The notes under the pieces were generated by a model. The model had not been told where the DNA came from. It worked only from the letters and a program-made list of their open reading frames with translations, and ran no database searches. A DNA stretch of 46,632 nt from Bacteroidota bacterium (lineage in GTDB: Bacteria; Bacteroidota; Bacteroidia; Chitinophagales; Saprospiraceae). Shown piece by piece: positions 17,413 to 25,875 of the stretch (positions are counted from its first letter, which is position 1; every line of letters begins with the position of its first letter). The position numbers were made by a program, and so were the translations under genes. The stretch covers positions 1 through 46,632 of the forward strand of contig JAJRXG010000364.1 in NCBI GenBank assembly GCA_024276375.1, read 5' to 3'.

Positions 17413-17532
17413 TGAGTTGCAAATGCTCTATTATCCAAGATCACGCCCTTGCACAATGCCATAATCAAAATGGAGGAATCGTTAAAGCTCAAGTAACGGA
17501 AACTAATGACTTGCAAATATCTTGACAATATG
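17413..17532. repeat. 120-bp interspersed repeat, copy 1
   Basis: This segment and 31520-31639 are both exactly 120 bp from TGAGTTGCAAATGCT to ACAATATG. The ends are nearly identical (15 of 15 bases at the left; AATGACTTGCAAATA, CTT and ACAATATG at the right) and the middle is diverged. Similarity continues to AAATGACTTC beyond the right end. Both copies lie in divergent intergenic regions just upstream of a minus-strand gene. The rest of 17391-17741 holds an exact -7 box and a dyad TCTTGATCCATCAAGA at 17634-17649. Confidence 0.75.
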
Positions 17533-17594
17533 ATTTTAAATGACTTCATTGTACTTTCGTGTAACAATAAACCTAAGTTAAAATATAAAGAGTG

Positions 17595-17602
17595 CAAAGG
17601 TA
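17595..17602 (-). promoter_or_regulatory. Promoter -7 box (TACCTTTG) upstream of the HU-like/SPOR gene
   Basis: An exact TAnnTTTG match on the minus strand, 205 bp upstream of the ATG at 17390. If used, the transcript leader of about 195 nt would carry the whole 120-bp repeat. A 7-bp dyad (17634-17649) lies just upstream and could be an operator. Confidence 0.5.
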
Positions 17603-17741
17603 AGAAGTGTGAACTTAAGTCGTATCTTAAATCTCTTGATCCATCAAGATTAGAGCCACGAGCCATCACTGGTGCTTTTGAATGATTTTAAATCAATACT
17701 GATTGATGGATGAGTAGTATGTAACTAAAGAAGATAAACAC

Positions 17742-19040
17742 ATGAGTTTGAATAGAGATCAATCATCTCGTCTTTATAGTGAAGCCCAACAGTATTTTCC
17801 AGGTGGGGTCAATTCTCCCGTTCGGGCATTCAAATCAGTTTACGGCTCACCATTGTTCATTCGAAATGGACATGGAGCTATGATCTATGATGAAGATGGT
17901 AACCAATTTGTAGATTTTTGTGGTTCATGGGGTCCATTAATATTGGGGCACAACCATCCGGTGATCAAAGATGAGGTCATCCGGACGATCGAGAATGGAC
18001 TCAGTTTTGGGGCTCCTACGGTACATGGAAATGCCTTGGGGAAAATCATCGTTGACAATCACAGATTCATCGACAAATTGAGATTTGTAAGTTCCGGAAC
18101 AGAGGCCGTGATGTCTGCCATCCGGTTGGCAAGAGGATATACCGGCAAGAACAAAATTATCAAATTTGAAGGTTGCTACCACGGACATGTGGACTCCTTG
18201 CTCGTCAAAGCCGGATCGGGTCTTGCGACTTTCGGTGTATCTACAAGCTTGGGCATACCAAAGGGGTTTATCGATGAGACTATTGTATTGCAACTCAATG
18301 ATTTGGCGAGATTTGAAGAAGTCTTGGCGTCATCTTCTGATTCCATAGCATGTGTAATTTTAGAGCCTATTCCGGCCAACAACGGATTGCTGTTGCAGGA
18401 CAACAACTATCTGGCATGGCTGAGATTACTCTGTGACCAATATGGAGTACTGCTCATTTTTGACGAAGTCATTTCGGGATTCCGGGTGGGATTTGAAGGA
18501 GCATCGGGTTATTATAACATTCAACCTGATCTCATCACAATGGGCAAAATCATAGGAGGTGGCATGCCTGTTGGTGCCTTTGGAGGAAAGGCGGAGATAA
18601 TGAAAAAGATCTCCCCTGAGGGCGATGTATATCAAGCTGGAACCCTCAGCGCCAATCCGGTTGCTATGACGGCGGGCCTCGCCTGTCTGAATATTTGTTT
18701 GCAACCTGATTTCTACCAAGATCAAGAGAAAAGAACCAAAACTTTTGTAAGAAAAATCGAATCCCATATAGATGCCCAAGGATATGATATGCATATTCCG
18801 CAGATCGGATCCATTTTTTGGTTGGCATTTGGAAAGAAAAGAATCGTCACTCCCGATGATATCAATTCCGACAGTATGGGATTGTTCAAAGAGTTACACC
18901 GGTATTTGCTAGATCATGGTGTGTATCTAGGCCCGTCGGGCTATGAAGTGGGATTTGTTTCTATGTCACATACTCCCCAGCTTCTAGAGCGGAGTGCAGA
19001 GATCATATGCAACGCATTGGATCATATATTTAAACGATAG
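17742..19040 (+). CDS. hemL: Glutamate-1-semialdehyde 2,1-aminomutase
   Basis: HemL converts glutamate-1-semialdehyde to 5-aminolevulinate, the precursor of haem. The 432-residue fold-type I PLP enzyme has the standard start LYSEAQQYFPGGVNSPVRAF, the motif FVSSGTEAVMSAIRLARGYT near residue 115, FDEVISGFRVGFEG, and the PLP-lysine region ITMGKIIGGGMPVGAFGGKA near 265. GSAM-specific motifs distinguish it from other class III aminotransferases. The histidine kinase gene begins 5 bp downstream, so hemL may be cotranscribed with the two-component system. Confidence 0.97.
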   Translation: MSLNRDQSSRLYSEAQQYFPGGVNSPVRAFKSVYGSPLFIRNGHGAMIYDEDGNQFVDFCGSWGPLILGHNHPVIKDEVIRTIENGLSFGAPTVHGNALGKIIVDNHRFIDKLRFVSSGTEAVMSAIRLARGYTGKNKIIKFEGCYHGHVDSLLVKAGSGLATFGVSTSLGIPKGFIDETIVLQLNDLARFEEVLASSSDSIACVILEPIPANNGLLLQDNNYLAWLRLLCDQYGVLLIFDEVISGFRVGFEGASGYYNIQPDLITMGKIIGGGMPVGAFGGKAEIMKKISPEGDVYQAGTLSANPVAMTAGLACLNICLQPDFYQDQEKRTKTFVRKIESHIDAQGYDMHIPQIGSIFWLAFGKKRIVTPDDINSDSMGLFKELHRYLLDHGVYLGPSGYEVGFVSMSHTPQLLERSAEIICNALDHIFKR

Positions 19041-19045
19041 TAATT

Positions 19046-19978
19046 GTGATCAAGTGGTTGAGTATAAGTGTTTTAGTCTATTTGGTCGTTGGGATTAGCT
19101 GGTGGGGACTGCTGCTTTATGATAAAAACATACAATTATATCAGCTCAAACTAAGTATTGCTGAGAATCACCAACAAGCGTTCATCAATGAGGAATTCAA
19201 TAAGCAGAAGATGATGATCATTGGCGAGGGACTGTTTCTGGGTATTTCTATCCTCGGCGGTATCTTTATCGTATATAGGGCGGCTCGACATGAAATACAA
19301 AATATGCAACAACAGAGTGATTTTCTCCTCTCCGTATCTCATGAATTGAAATCCCCTATCGCGGCCATAAAACTGGCTTTACAGACTCTAAACAGAAGTG
19401 ACATTCCGCAACAGGCCACTTCCGAAATAAAAAATGCCGCTCTCAATGATGTTGACAGACTAGAGCAATTGGTGCAAAATATACTTCTATCTGCATCGAT
19501 AGCCGAACAAGGGTTGTCATTGATCAAAGAGCCAACCGAAGTAGGAGCTTTCATCCAATCGATTATAGAAGACTTCAGAAAGCGAACGCTCTCCGTTGAA
19601 TTTCGCTGGAGTCCGAACTCCGAAGAAAGCACCATCTTGATCGACCGTTTGATGATGCGTCAAGCGATAGCCAATATCCTTCAGAATGCTGTCAAATACT
19701 CGTATCCCGATACATCTGTTGATATAAGTTATACGACAAATACTGAGATTGTGCAGATTTTCATTCGCAACCAAGGGATAGGTATCGCCCAATCCAATAG
19801 AGACCAATTATTTAAACGATTTTATAGAAGTGTTGATGGAGAAATACGAAAAAAAGAAGGAACAGGAATCGGTCTTTACATAAGTAATGAGATTGTCAAA
19901 GCCCATAAAGGCTATATTAGAGTTGAAGGAGAAAGAGATAAGTATGCCTTGTTTGTTGTCAACTTACCTAGAGCATAA
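19046..19978 (+). CDS. Sensor histidine kinase
   Basis: The start is GTG (MIKWLSISVLVYLVVG). Two membrane segments (about 3-24 and 52-76) flank a short extracytoplasmic loop, too small for a typical ligand-binding domain. The dimerisation/phosphoacceptor box SVSHELKSPIAAIKLALQ is near residue 97. The ATPase domain has the N-box IANILQNAVKYS near 208, GIGIAQSNRDQLFKRFYR, and the G-box GTGIGLYIS near 275. There is no HAMP domain. The length of 310 residues is compact. It is directly followed by its partner regulator with no gap. The signal is unknown. Confidence 0.92.
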   Translation: MIKWLSISVLVYLVVGISWWGLLLYDKNIQLYQLKLSIAENHQQAFINEEFNKQKMMIIGEGLFLGISILGGIFIVYRAARHEIQNMQQQSDFLLSVSHELKSPIAAIKLALQTLNRSDIPQQATSEIKNAALNDVDRLEQLVQNILLSASIAEQGLSLIKEPTEVGAFIQSIIEDFRKRTLSVEFRWSPNSEESTILIDRLMMRQAIANILQNAVKYSYPDTSVDISYTTNTEIVQIFIRNQGIGIAQSNRDQLFKRFYRSVDGEIRKKEGTGIGLYISNEIVKAHKGYIRVEGERDKYALFVVNLPRA

Positions 19979-20671
19979 ATGGATAAACAACGTACCATAC
20001 TCATCGTTGATGACGAGATTCATATCAGCAACTTGCTCAAGACAAATTTGAATCTCGAGGGATACAACACCATCGTTGCAGAAAATGGACAACAAGCACT
20101 AAACGTCATCGACAATAGACATATTGACTTAATATTACTTGATGTTATGCTGCCTGACATTTCTGGTATGGATTTGTGTGCAAAAATCAAGAGAGAAAGA
20201 AGGACGTTGCCCATCCTAATGCTCTCTGCGTTGGGGCAGTCCAACGACCGGATCAAAGGACTCCAGTCAGGAGCAGATGACTACTTGGGCAAACCCTTCA
20301 ATCTGACCGAATTATTGCTGAGAATTGAGAATGTTCTAGATCGTTATGTCCATCATCAATCAAATAATCTTGCCAAGTTCTCTCTTGGAGCAGCACAAAT
20401 AGATCTTGACAACTCTCTATTGATCCGTGATGGCGAGGTACATATCCTTACCGAGAAAGAAGTCTCATTGCTGCGATATATGATAAGACGATCAAATCAA
20501 GTGATCAATCGCAAAGAGATTCTTGATGAAGTCTGGGGCTATGATGTATATCCCACGACCCGAACGATCGATAATTTTGTCGCCAAGTATCGCAAACTAA
20601 TAGAGTCCAACCCCAACAAGCCCCAAGTTATAAAAACTGTCAGAGGTGTCGGCTATATTCTGATCCGCTAG
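19979..20671 (+). CDS. OmpR/PhoB-family response regulator
   Basis: The receiver domain (1-120) has the acidic pair in ILIVDDE, the phosphoacceptor Asp in LILLDVMLPD near residue 55, and the conserved Lys in YLGKPFNL near 103. The winged-helix DNA-binding domain (about 130-228) ends with TIDNFVAKYRKLIESNPNKP and IKTVRGVGYIL, typical for OmpR/PhoB regulators. The length is 230 residues. The ATG follows the kinase stop directly, so the two are translated together. The 3' end overlaps the convergent membrane-protein gene by 4 bp. Confidence 0.94.
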   Translation: MDKQRTILIVDDEIHISNLLKTNLNLEGYNTIVAENGQQALNVIDNRHIDLILLDVMLPDISGMDLCAKIKRERRTLPILMLSALGQSNDRIKGLQSGADDYLGKPFNLTELLLRIENVLDRYVHHQSNNLAKFSLGAAQIDLDNSLLIRDGEVHILTEKEVSLLRYMIRRSNQVINRKEILDEVWGYDVYPTTRTIDNFVAKYRKLIESNPNKPQVIKTVRGVGYILIR

Positions 20672-21414
20672 CTTGTGAGGATCCGATTGGTCTTATAGTC
20701 GTGTGCCTGCAACGTCCCGGCAATAGTGGCAAGTGGAGGAGCTATAAATACTCCGACAAGTGGGATGGCCAGAAGCAATATATAAATGAGCCCATTGGCA
20801 GTAAGCATACCTTTATGCCGCGGCATAAACTTCAAAGTATCTCGATAATTGAATTGCCGCTCTGCCCAAAAATCTATGTTGCCAAATCCTGCAAAGTAGG
20901 ATTGTACCAACATAATCATCGCGGTCGAAAGTACCCCAACTACCGGAACAAAACCAAGGATAAATAAGAATATAGTAATAGCGATCTCTCTGATGATGTT
21001 GCGCAACGAGATCCGCAATCCTCGAATCAACTCCTGCCCCATCGTTCGCAAACTCGTCCTGCGGTCAGTATCTCCATCAATATATGATTCTACCTTGGCA
21101 GACAAATCACTCATCAATGGAGCCGTAAATATGAGCATCAAGTACTTGAATATCGTCAGAAAGAAAATACTGCTAAAAATAACCGTTATCCAACTCCCTA
21201 CTCCTTGATTAAGAATGCCTATATCCCAAGGTATCAAAGACACCAACCAAGCCCCTAGTGACGTATGGGTATAATAAACAATGCTGATAGACAAGGTCAT
21301 AAGACCCAGTCCAATCAAACCTGAATAAACAAAGTATCGTCCTAAGCCCGCCCTCGAAACAAATGTGAGAGCTCGTAAATATGACACTATACCTTTGATG
21401 AACTCCACGACCAT
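20668..21414 (-). CDS. EI24/CysZ-like integral membrane protein
   Basis: The 248-residue protein has several membrane segments and the characteristic start VVEFIKGIVSYLRALTFVSR, with later features LMSDLSAKVESYIDGD and FVPVVGVLSTAMIMLVQSYF. These resemble the EI24 domain family, which includes the CysZ sulphate transporter. No sulphur genes are nearby, so a transport role is only a family-level guess. It is a single gene, convergent with the response regulator. Confidence 0.7.
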   Translation of the reverse strand: MVVEFIKGIVSYLRALTFVSRAGLGRYFVYSGLIGLGLMTLSISIVYYTHTSLGAWLVSLIPWDIGILNQGVGSWITVIFSSIFFLTIFKYLMLIFTAPLMSDLSAKVESYIDGDTDRRTSLRTMGQELIRGLRISLRNIIREIAITIFLFILGFVPVVGVLSTAMIMLVQSYFAGFGNIDFWAERQFNYRDTLKFMPRHKGMLTANGLIYILLLAIPLVGVFIAPPLATIAGTLQAHDYKTNRILTS

Positions 21415-21667
21415 GATCGCTAAAGTAGCCTAAATTAACAATATTTACCAGGCTATATATACAACCACCTCCGAATTATCGACCAAAAAGAAGACTTCAT
21501 TTGACCTTGTACTTTACAGAAAATCAAATCTGTTTGTCGCATGCAATTCACTTTTTGTATCAATACATATACTATCAATACCAATACTATGAACATAAAG
21601 GCGGAGCATCACCTTTCAGCACAAAAAAATAGATACTCCGGATGTCGATACTGATAATTGTCCTAGG

Positions 21668-23050
21668 CTAGGCTGCCGTGACTTTTTTACGCTTCGTCTT
21701 AAAGAGTTCCTTGACCTCCTTTTCATTAAGAAAGCCAATGTCTTGAAATACAGCAGTCACAAACTTCTTGATATCCTGATAATCCTTACTGCGCTTTTGA
21801 GTAAACTTGCGTAATAGCTTGCGGACATAAGACATACTTATCCCTTTTACACTTTGATTGAACTTCTCATTGTCCATGATATTCATGTAAACCATAAATA
21901 CCTTGTTTAACTCAAAGTACTCGTTAAAATCATCCACCGAAAGGTTGTTCAAAAAGGATTTAAACTTATCAAAAATAAAGTTTCTAAAGCAAGCATTTTC
22001 GAGAGAGGTTCCTCTATTGCTTTCATAATAAGTCTTACTCAATTCTATCGCTTCGGGATTGATATAGCCTTGCTTGCATATGGCAACCACCGTACTTAGA
22101 AACTTACCAAGGGATGACAAGTTGCCAAGGGCAACAACTGCTGACAATCTAGAGTAATCCTCATCCCGTACCACATGACTGCCCAACTGAATCTTATTTA
22201 ACGTGTTGAATATCGCATCCTCACCACCACTTTTATATTCGTCCAGTCTCTTGGCCAACTCTTTTTGCTCCGGCTTTTTCAAATCAAAGAACAAACCGAT
22301 AATCAGCAATATTTCAAGATGCTCCTCACTCATCCCGAGAGATGCGTTAGATACAAACCCTTTATTAAAATCATAGATGGCATTGCGTGTCTCAGAACTT
22401 AATCCAGCTCTAAATGACAAGAAATTAACGATAGACTTGTATTCGATTTTCACTTCTGCTCCCGAATGAGGAAGTGTAGCGGTCAAAAAGTTGAATGCTA
22501 CAAATTGCTTCGAATATTTCAGATGAGCGGTATGTCGTGACCGAATGTCGGTATACTTCACTTTCTTTTGTCCTAACAAGAAATTTTTCACCTGCTTGCT
22601 CCCTACTTCAGCAATTAAGTTGGTAATCCAAATATCACTACTCAAAGCAAATCCCACTTCTATGGTTTGACCGATGCGATTTTTAAGCAATTCAAAATTG
22701 GCAGAATTGGCAATGGAAAGAAGAATATTTTTAAAGTGCTCTTGAGGTCTGACATACTTGTAGTTGTCATTGAGAGCACCTCGCAACACAGAATAACCCA
22801 GAATTCGAGGCAAAAACAAACCTTCAAATCCTTCATCCAACAATTCTTCTTCAAAAGCCTCTAGCTGAAGGGGCGTCAACTCCGCTACTTTGATATGGAT
22901 CGCTTCAATCTTGGGTTCGAACATCTCTCTAAACGCTTCATATTCTTCTTCACCCTCCTCTTCCAAATACCTTTCAAGGAGTTCAGAATTCTGAATTTCC
23001 GCTTTCAATTCCTCCAAGGCGGACTTGTATTGGCCATCTAGCTCAGTCAT
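21668..23050 (-). CDS. Conserved-looking hypothetical protein (460 aa)
   Basis: I do not recognise a family. The N-terminus (about 1-85) is strongly acidic and probably helical (SELLERYLEEEGEEEYEAF). The body is mainly helical with a mixed hydrophobic pattern, and the C-terminus is basic (LFKTKRKKVTAA). There is no signal peptide and no membrane segment, so it is probably cytoplasmic. Codon use resembles its neighbours and the frame is long, so it is a real gene. It lies 115 bp downstream of rpsP on the same strand and may be read from the ribosomal promoter. No function is proposed. Confidence 0.75.
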   Translation of the reverse strand: MTELDGQYKSALEELKAEIQNSELLERYLEEEGEEEYEAFREMFEPKIEAIHIKVAELTPLQLEAFEEELLDEGFEGLFLPRILGYSVLRGALNDNYKYVRPQEHFKNILLSIANSANFELLKNRIGQTIEVGFALSSDIWITNLIAEVGSKQVKNFLLGQKKVKYTDIRSRHTAHLKYSKQFVAFNFLTATLPHSGAEVKIEYKSIVNFLSFRAGLSSETRNAIYDFNKGFVSNASLGMSEEHLEILLIIGLFFDLKKPEQKELAKRLDEYKSGGEDAIFNTLNKIQLGSHVVRDEDYSRLSAVVALGNLSSLGKFLSTVVAICKQGYINPEAIELSKTYYESNRGTSLENACFRNFIFDKFKSFLNNLSVDDFNEYFELNKVFMVYMNIMDNEKFNQSVKGISMSYVRKLLRKFTQKRSKDYQDIKKFVTAVFQDIGFLNEKEVKELFKTKRKKVTAA

Positions 23051-23165
23051 GACATGAAAATATTTGTCAGTTAAATAAAAATATTGGGGTAGTCTCCAAG
23101 AGTAGAAGTCATTTAAGAGCGCATATTAAAATGAGTCCATATAGTAGAACACAATATGCACGCAA

Positions 23166-23858
23166 CTATTCTTCTCCTTCCTTGGTCTCATCTGTTGTTG
23201 CTTCAACTTCTTGTTCCGGCTCCGTTGTTGCTTCAACTTCTTCTGCTTGCTCTGTCGTCGCTTCAACTTCTTTTGTTGGCTCAACTTCCGCTACAGATTC
23301 TTGAGCCTTCTCTTCTTCTGTCACTTCAGTCATCGGCTCTTGGGCAGCGACTTCACTTCCCTCCGCACTATCTCCTTGCTCAACTGCTTCTTCAACTTGA
23401 AACTCCTTAACTGTTTCTTCTGCTGAATCTTCTTTCTTATAAACGGCTTCCGGTGTACCATTGACTGCTCTATGAAAGGCTAATCGCTCCTGTTTATAAG
23501 CCTCTCTTCTCTCATTGATTTTTGCTTCTTTTTGCTCAACATACGTATTGAACAATTGATCGGCTTCTTCTTGAGTCATAGCTCCTTTTGAAACACCACG
23601 TTGCAGGTGTTTTTTGTACATAACACCTTTAAATCTAAGAATTGATCGCGCCGTTTCAGTGGGTTGAGCTCCTAATTCTATCCACTCCAAAGCTCTCTGT
23701 ACATCTAATTCTATTGTTGCCGGTTTTGTCATCGGATTGTAGCTACCGATTTTCTCAATGAATTTTCCGTCACGAGGAGCTCTTGTATCGGCTACAACAA
23801 CATGATAATAGGGTTTTTTTCTGCGGCCACGTCGAGCCAGTCTGATTTTTACTGCCAT
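23166..23858 (-). CDS. rpsP: 30S ribosomal protein S16 with long acidic C-terminal extension
   Basis: Residues 1 to about 85 are a normal S16 ([57 protein letters not shown]). Bacterial S16 is usually 80-90 residues, but this protein has 230. A helical Lys/Glu/Arg-rich segment follows the S16 core, then from about residue 150 an acidic Glu/Val/Ala/Thr tail that ends in three 10-residue EVEATT repeats. Extended S16 proteins occur in Bacteroidota; the tail's role is unknown. There is no neighbouring rimM or trmD. An exact -7 box lies about 80 bp upstream. Confidence 0.95.
   Translation of the reverse strand: MAVKIRLARRGRRKKPYYHVVVADTRAPRDGKFIEKIGSYNPMTKPATIELDVQRALEWIELGAQPTETARSILRFKGVMYKKHLQRGVSKGAMTQEEADQLFNTYVEQKEAKINERREAYKQERLAFHRAVNGTPEAVYKKEDSAEETVKEFQVEEAVEQGDSAEGSEVAAQEPMTEVTEEEKAQESVAEVEPTKEVEATTEQAEEVEATTEPEQEVEATTDETKEGEE
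23194..23283 (-). repeat. Three 30-bp tandem repeats in the rpsP 3' end
   Basis: GTTGTTGCTTCAACTTCTT occurs at 23194 and 23224, and a two-base variant (GTCGTCG...) at 23254, an exact 30-bp period encoding EVEATTxxxx three times. Such repeats can change copy number by slippage, which would vary the S16 tail length in steps of ten residues. Confidence 0.8.
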
Positions 23859-23935
23859 TATTTTATTAATTTAATTGGATCAACCATACCTCATTTCATG
23901 ACTCTAATCATCTTGAGGATTATCAAAAACAGCCG

Positions 23936-23943
23936 CAAAGATA
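23936..23943 (-). promoter_or_regulatory. rpsP promoter -7 box (TATCTTTG)
   Basis: An exact TAnnTTTG match followed by CGGCTGTTTTT. The rplS box is followed by CGGCTCTTTTT, so the two start-site regions are almost identical. The predicted leader is about 70 nt. Confidence 0.75.
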
Positions 23944-24046
23944 ATAATATTTCTACGATAAATTATATTATTAAGTCTAAAGACCATGAAGTGCTAAAAA
24001 GCATGCTTGGATTGCTCCAGATGGGATTGAACTTATCGATTGTACC

Positions 24047-24421
24047 CTATTCTGCCTCCAATGTATCCTTGAGTAAAAAGAAATTGAAGTCATATTTCTT
24101 AATTCTAGCATACAACTGCATCGAATCCTTTGTCAGTTGAAGGATCTGATAGTCGATGTTCATTTGACCTTTTTGACTAATTTTCTGACCGTCCAAGGCA
24201 TATTTAAAAATCAAATCCTCTTGAAGGAGATTGGTCTTAAGGATACTGTCCCCAAGAAATTCAAAATACGCATCTTTTAACGTAGTAGTTGGCCGACCTT
24301 CTCGAAATGCCTGCACCATATTCCATCTACCTTGAAGCAAAGAATGATCCGTTTTATCCACTTGACAGGATGTCAAGAGCACAAGAAGAATAAAAAACAA
24401 TATATGCCTAAGGCTAACCAT
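24047..24421 (-). CDS. Small lipocalin-like lipoprotein
   Basis: The preferred ATG at 24421 gives MVSLRHILFFILLVLLTSCQ, a lipoprotein signal with lipobox LTSC. The track start at 24439 adds only MRYELN before it. The mature part (about 100 residues) begins with SLLQGRWNMVQAFREG and has alternating beta-strand pattern, which resembles the lipocalin-like small domains frequent in Bacteroidota, but no diagnostic ligand site is visible. It lies between rplS and rpsP on the same strand. Whether it shares their transcript is unclear, since rpsP has its own promoter box. Confidence 0.7.
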   Translation of the reverse strand: MVSLRHILFFILLVLLTSCQVDKTDHSLLQGRWNMVQAFREGRPTTTLKDAYFEFLGDSILKTNLLQEDLIFKYALDGQKISQKGQMNIDYQILQLTKDSMQLYARIKKYDFNFFLLKDTLEAE

Positions 24422-24468
24422 ATTCAATTCATAACGCATCGTTAGAAAGGCATCATACTTGGATTCGA

Positions 24469-24834
24469 CTATTTGACTCCAAATTTTTTCTCCTTGATCT
24501 TGGCTTTCTTACCCACTCTGTCACGCAAATAATATAGTTTCGCTCTACGTACCTTGCCTCGCTTATTTACTGTAATATCGATGATACTTGGAGCAGCAAA
24601 CGGAAAAATCCGTTCAACACCTATATTGCCCGACATTTTTCTGACAGTAAAGGTTTTGGTCGATCCCTCTCCTTTTATCTGTATAACGTCACCTTTATAT
24701 ATTTGAACGCGCTCCTTGGCACCTTCAACAATTTTATAGCTCACTGAAATATTATCTCCAGGATGAAAAACGGGATAATTCTGATCTTTACTTAATTCTT
24801 GCTGTACAAAGCTTATTGAATCCATGTCCGACAT
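24469..24834 (-). CDS. rplS: 50S ribosomal protein L19
   Basis: The protein shows the L19 signatures FHPGDNISVSYKIVEGAKER, QIYKGDVIQIKG, TFTVRKMSGNIGVERIFPF and the C-terminal VRRAKLYYLRDRVGKKAKIK. The track start at 24852 is a TTG inside the promoter box TACCTTTG, so the ATG at 24834 is correct and gives 121 residues, the normal length. The usual bacterial order rpsP-rimM-trmD-rplS is broken here: rplS comes first and only a lipoprotein separates it from rpsP. Confidence 0.96.
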   Translation of the reverse strand: MSDMDSISFVQQELSKDQNYPVFHPGDNISVSYKIVEGAKERVQIYKGDVIQIKGEGSTKTFTVRKMSGNIGVERIFPFAAPSIIDITVNKRGKVRRAKLYYLRDRVGKKAKIKEKKFGVK

Positions 24835-24849
24835 TTTTAAAAAGAGCCG

Positions 24850-24857
24850 CAAAGGTA
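24850..24857 (-). promoter_or_regulatory. rplS promoter -7 box (TACCTTTG)
   Basis: An exact TAnnTTTG match, 15 nt upstream of the rplS ATG, followed by CGGCTCTTTTT as in the rpsP promoter. It overlaps the alternative TTG start and so decides in favour of ATG 24834. Confidence 0.75.
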
Positions 24858-25063
24858 ACGCTTCTCTTCAATACTTTTATGTCTTTATTTTATTTTTTGC
24901 TTTGATTTGTGACAACAACAGCCTATTGTAGCCGTCTCTCGTCATATAAAGCGTTTCACTCAATACAATACTTTACTTATCCCAACTACATATCCCGATC
25001 GCTATCCGGTAAAATTATGCTAGGACGGTGTCTGGCTCTACCATATATAATCCGTATGACAAA

Positions 25064-25690
25064 TTAGTAGACATCAATAGATTGAGACTTCGGTAGATTT
25101 CGAACCAATAAACCCTCAATCACAAACCGACTTAGCTCACTATGCAAATCCAAGGCATTCATCGTATTGCCTTCTTGTGTATAAGTGTTATAAATCCATC
25201 TCACCGTTCCTAGAATAGCCCCGGCAATAATCCGTACATCAACATCTCTAAAAGCGCCCTCATCCACTCCGGCTCGGACGAGAATCTCTACTTTCTTCTC
25301 AAATAGCGCGCGGAGGCTGATATATTCTTCCTTTGAACTAGGTTGAAGGTGTCGCCATTCATTGATGACCAAAGCTACTTCATATGGTCGCTCAACAGTA
25401 ATCTGTATATGCAAGCGCAACAGGGCACTAATCTTTGCGATAGAATCTATCTGAGCACTCATGATATCATCCAACCCTCTGTGTAAAGCCTCAGAGATAC
25501 CCAGTAACAAATCCTCCAACAAAGCACTTTTAGAACTTGTATAGTTGTATATATTGGATACATCACACCCCATCTCCTGAGCCAAATCCCGCATGGTCAT
25601 CGCCTTAAATCCCTTACGGTTAATAAGACGAAGAGCAATCTGCTTAAAGCGCTTATGTCGCAATCGACTTGACAGTTTCCGGGTAATCAT
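25064..25690 (-). CDS. TetR-family transcriptional regulator
   Basis: The N-terminal helix-turn-helix is clear: ALRLINRKGFKAMTMRDLAQ then MGCDVSNIYNYTSSKSALL, with the conserved Y in the recognition helix region. The remaining 150 residues form the helical ligand and dimerisation domain. The length is 208 residues. It is divergent from the homogentisate operon with a 185-bp gap that holds a perfect 16-bp palindrome, so control of itself and perhaps of hmgA-fahA is likely. The effector is unknown. Confidence 0.9.
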   Translation of the reverse strand: MITRKLSSRLRHKRFKQIALRLINRKGFKAMTMRDLAQEMGCDVSNIYNYTSSKSALLEDLLLGISEALHRGLDDIMSAQIDSIAKISALLRLHIQITVERPYEVALVINEWRHLQPSSKEEYISLRALFEKKVEILVRAGVDEGAFRDVDVRIIAGAILGTVRWIYNTYTQEGNTMNALDLHSELSRFVIEGLLVRNLPKSQSIDVY

Positions 25691-25695
25691 CTATG

Positions 25696-25703
25696 CGAAA
25701 GTA
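25696..25703 (-). promoter_or_regulatory. Candidate -7 box of the tetR gene (TACTTTCG)
   Basis: TACTTTCG has one change from TAnnTTTG and ends only 5 nt before the ATG, so the transcript would have almost no leader. Confidence 0.5.
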
Positions 25704-25724
25704 AAAATAATTGTTTATTATTGC

Positions 25725-25740
25725 ATCAACAATTGTTGAT
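25725..25740. promoter_or_regulatory. Palindromic operator candidate ATCAACAATTGTTGAT
   Basis: A perfect 16-bp palindrome lies 35 bp upstream of the tetR ATG and about 22 bp upstream of its -7 box, in the -35 area, and 136 bp upstream of hmgA. Size and symmetry suit a TetR dimer. It would allow autoregulation and possibly control of the divergent operon. Confidence 0.65.
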
Positions 25741-25875
25741 ACAGTTTTAGATAAGCTCCAATCGAGCAGCGCTGTCGTACGAGGTAAGTTTTGAGAGTTC
25801 ATCGTATGATGCCGTACTGTTGTTATAGCTTGCATATCGATCATTGTACTCAATTTTCAAATTAAATAATTTGCT

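Noticed and set aside
21590-21660. Stem CGGAGTATC/GATGCTCCG downstream of the 460-aa gene as a terminator
   Set aside because: The loop is about 21 nt and no T-run follows, so it does not qualify as an intrinsic terminator.
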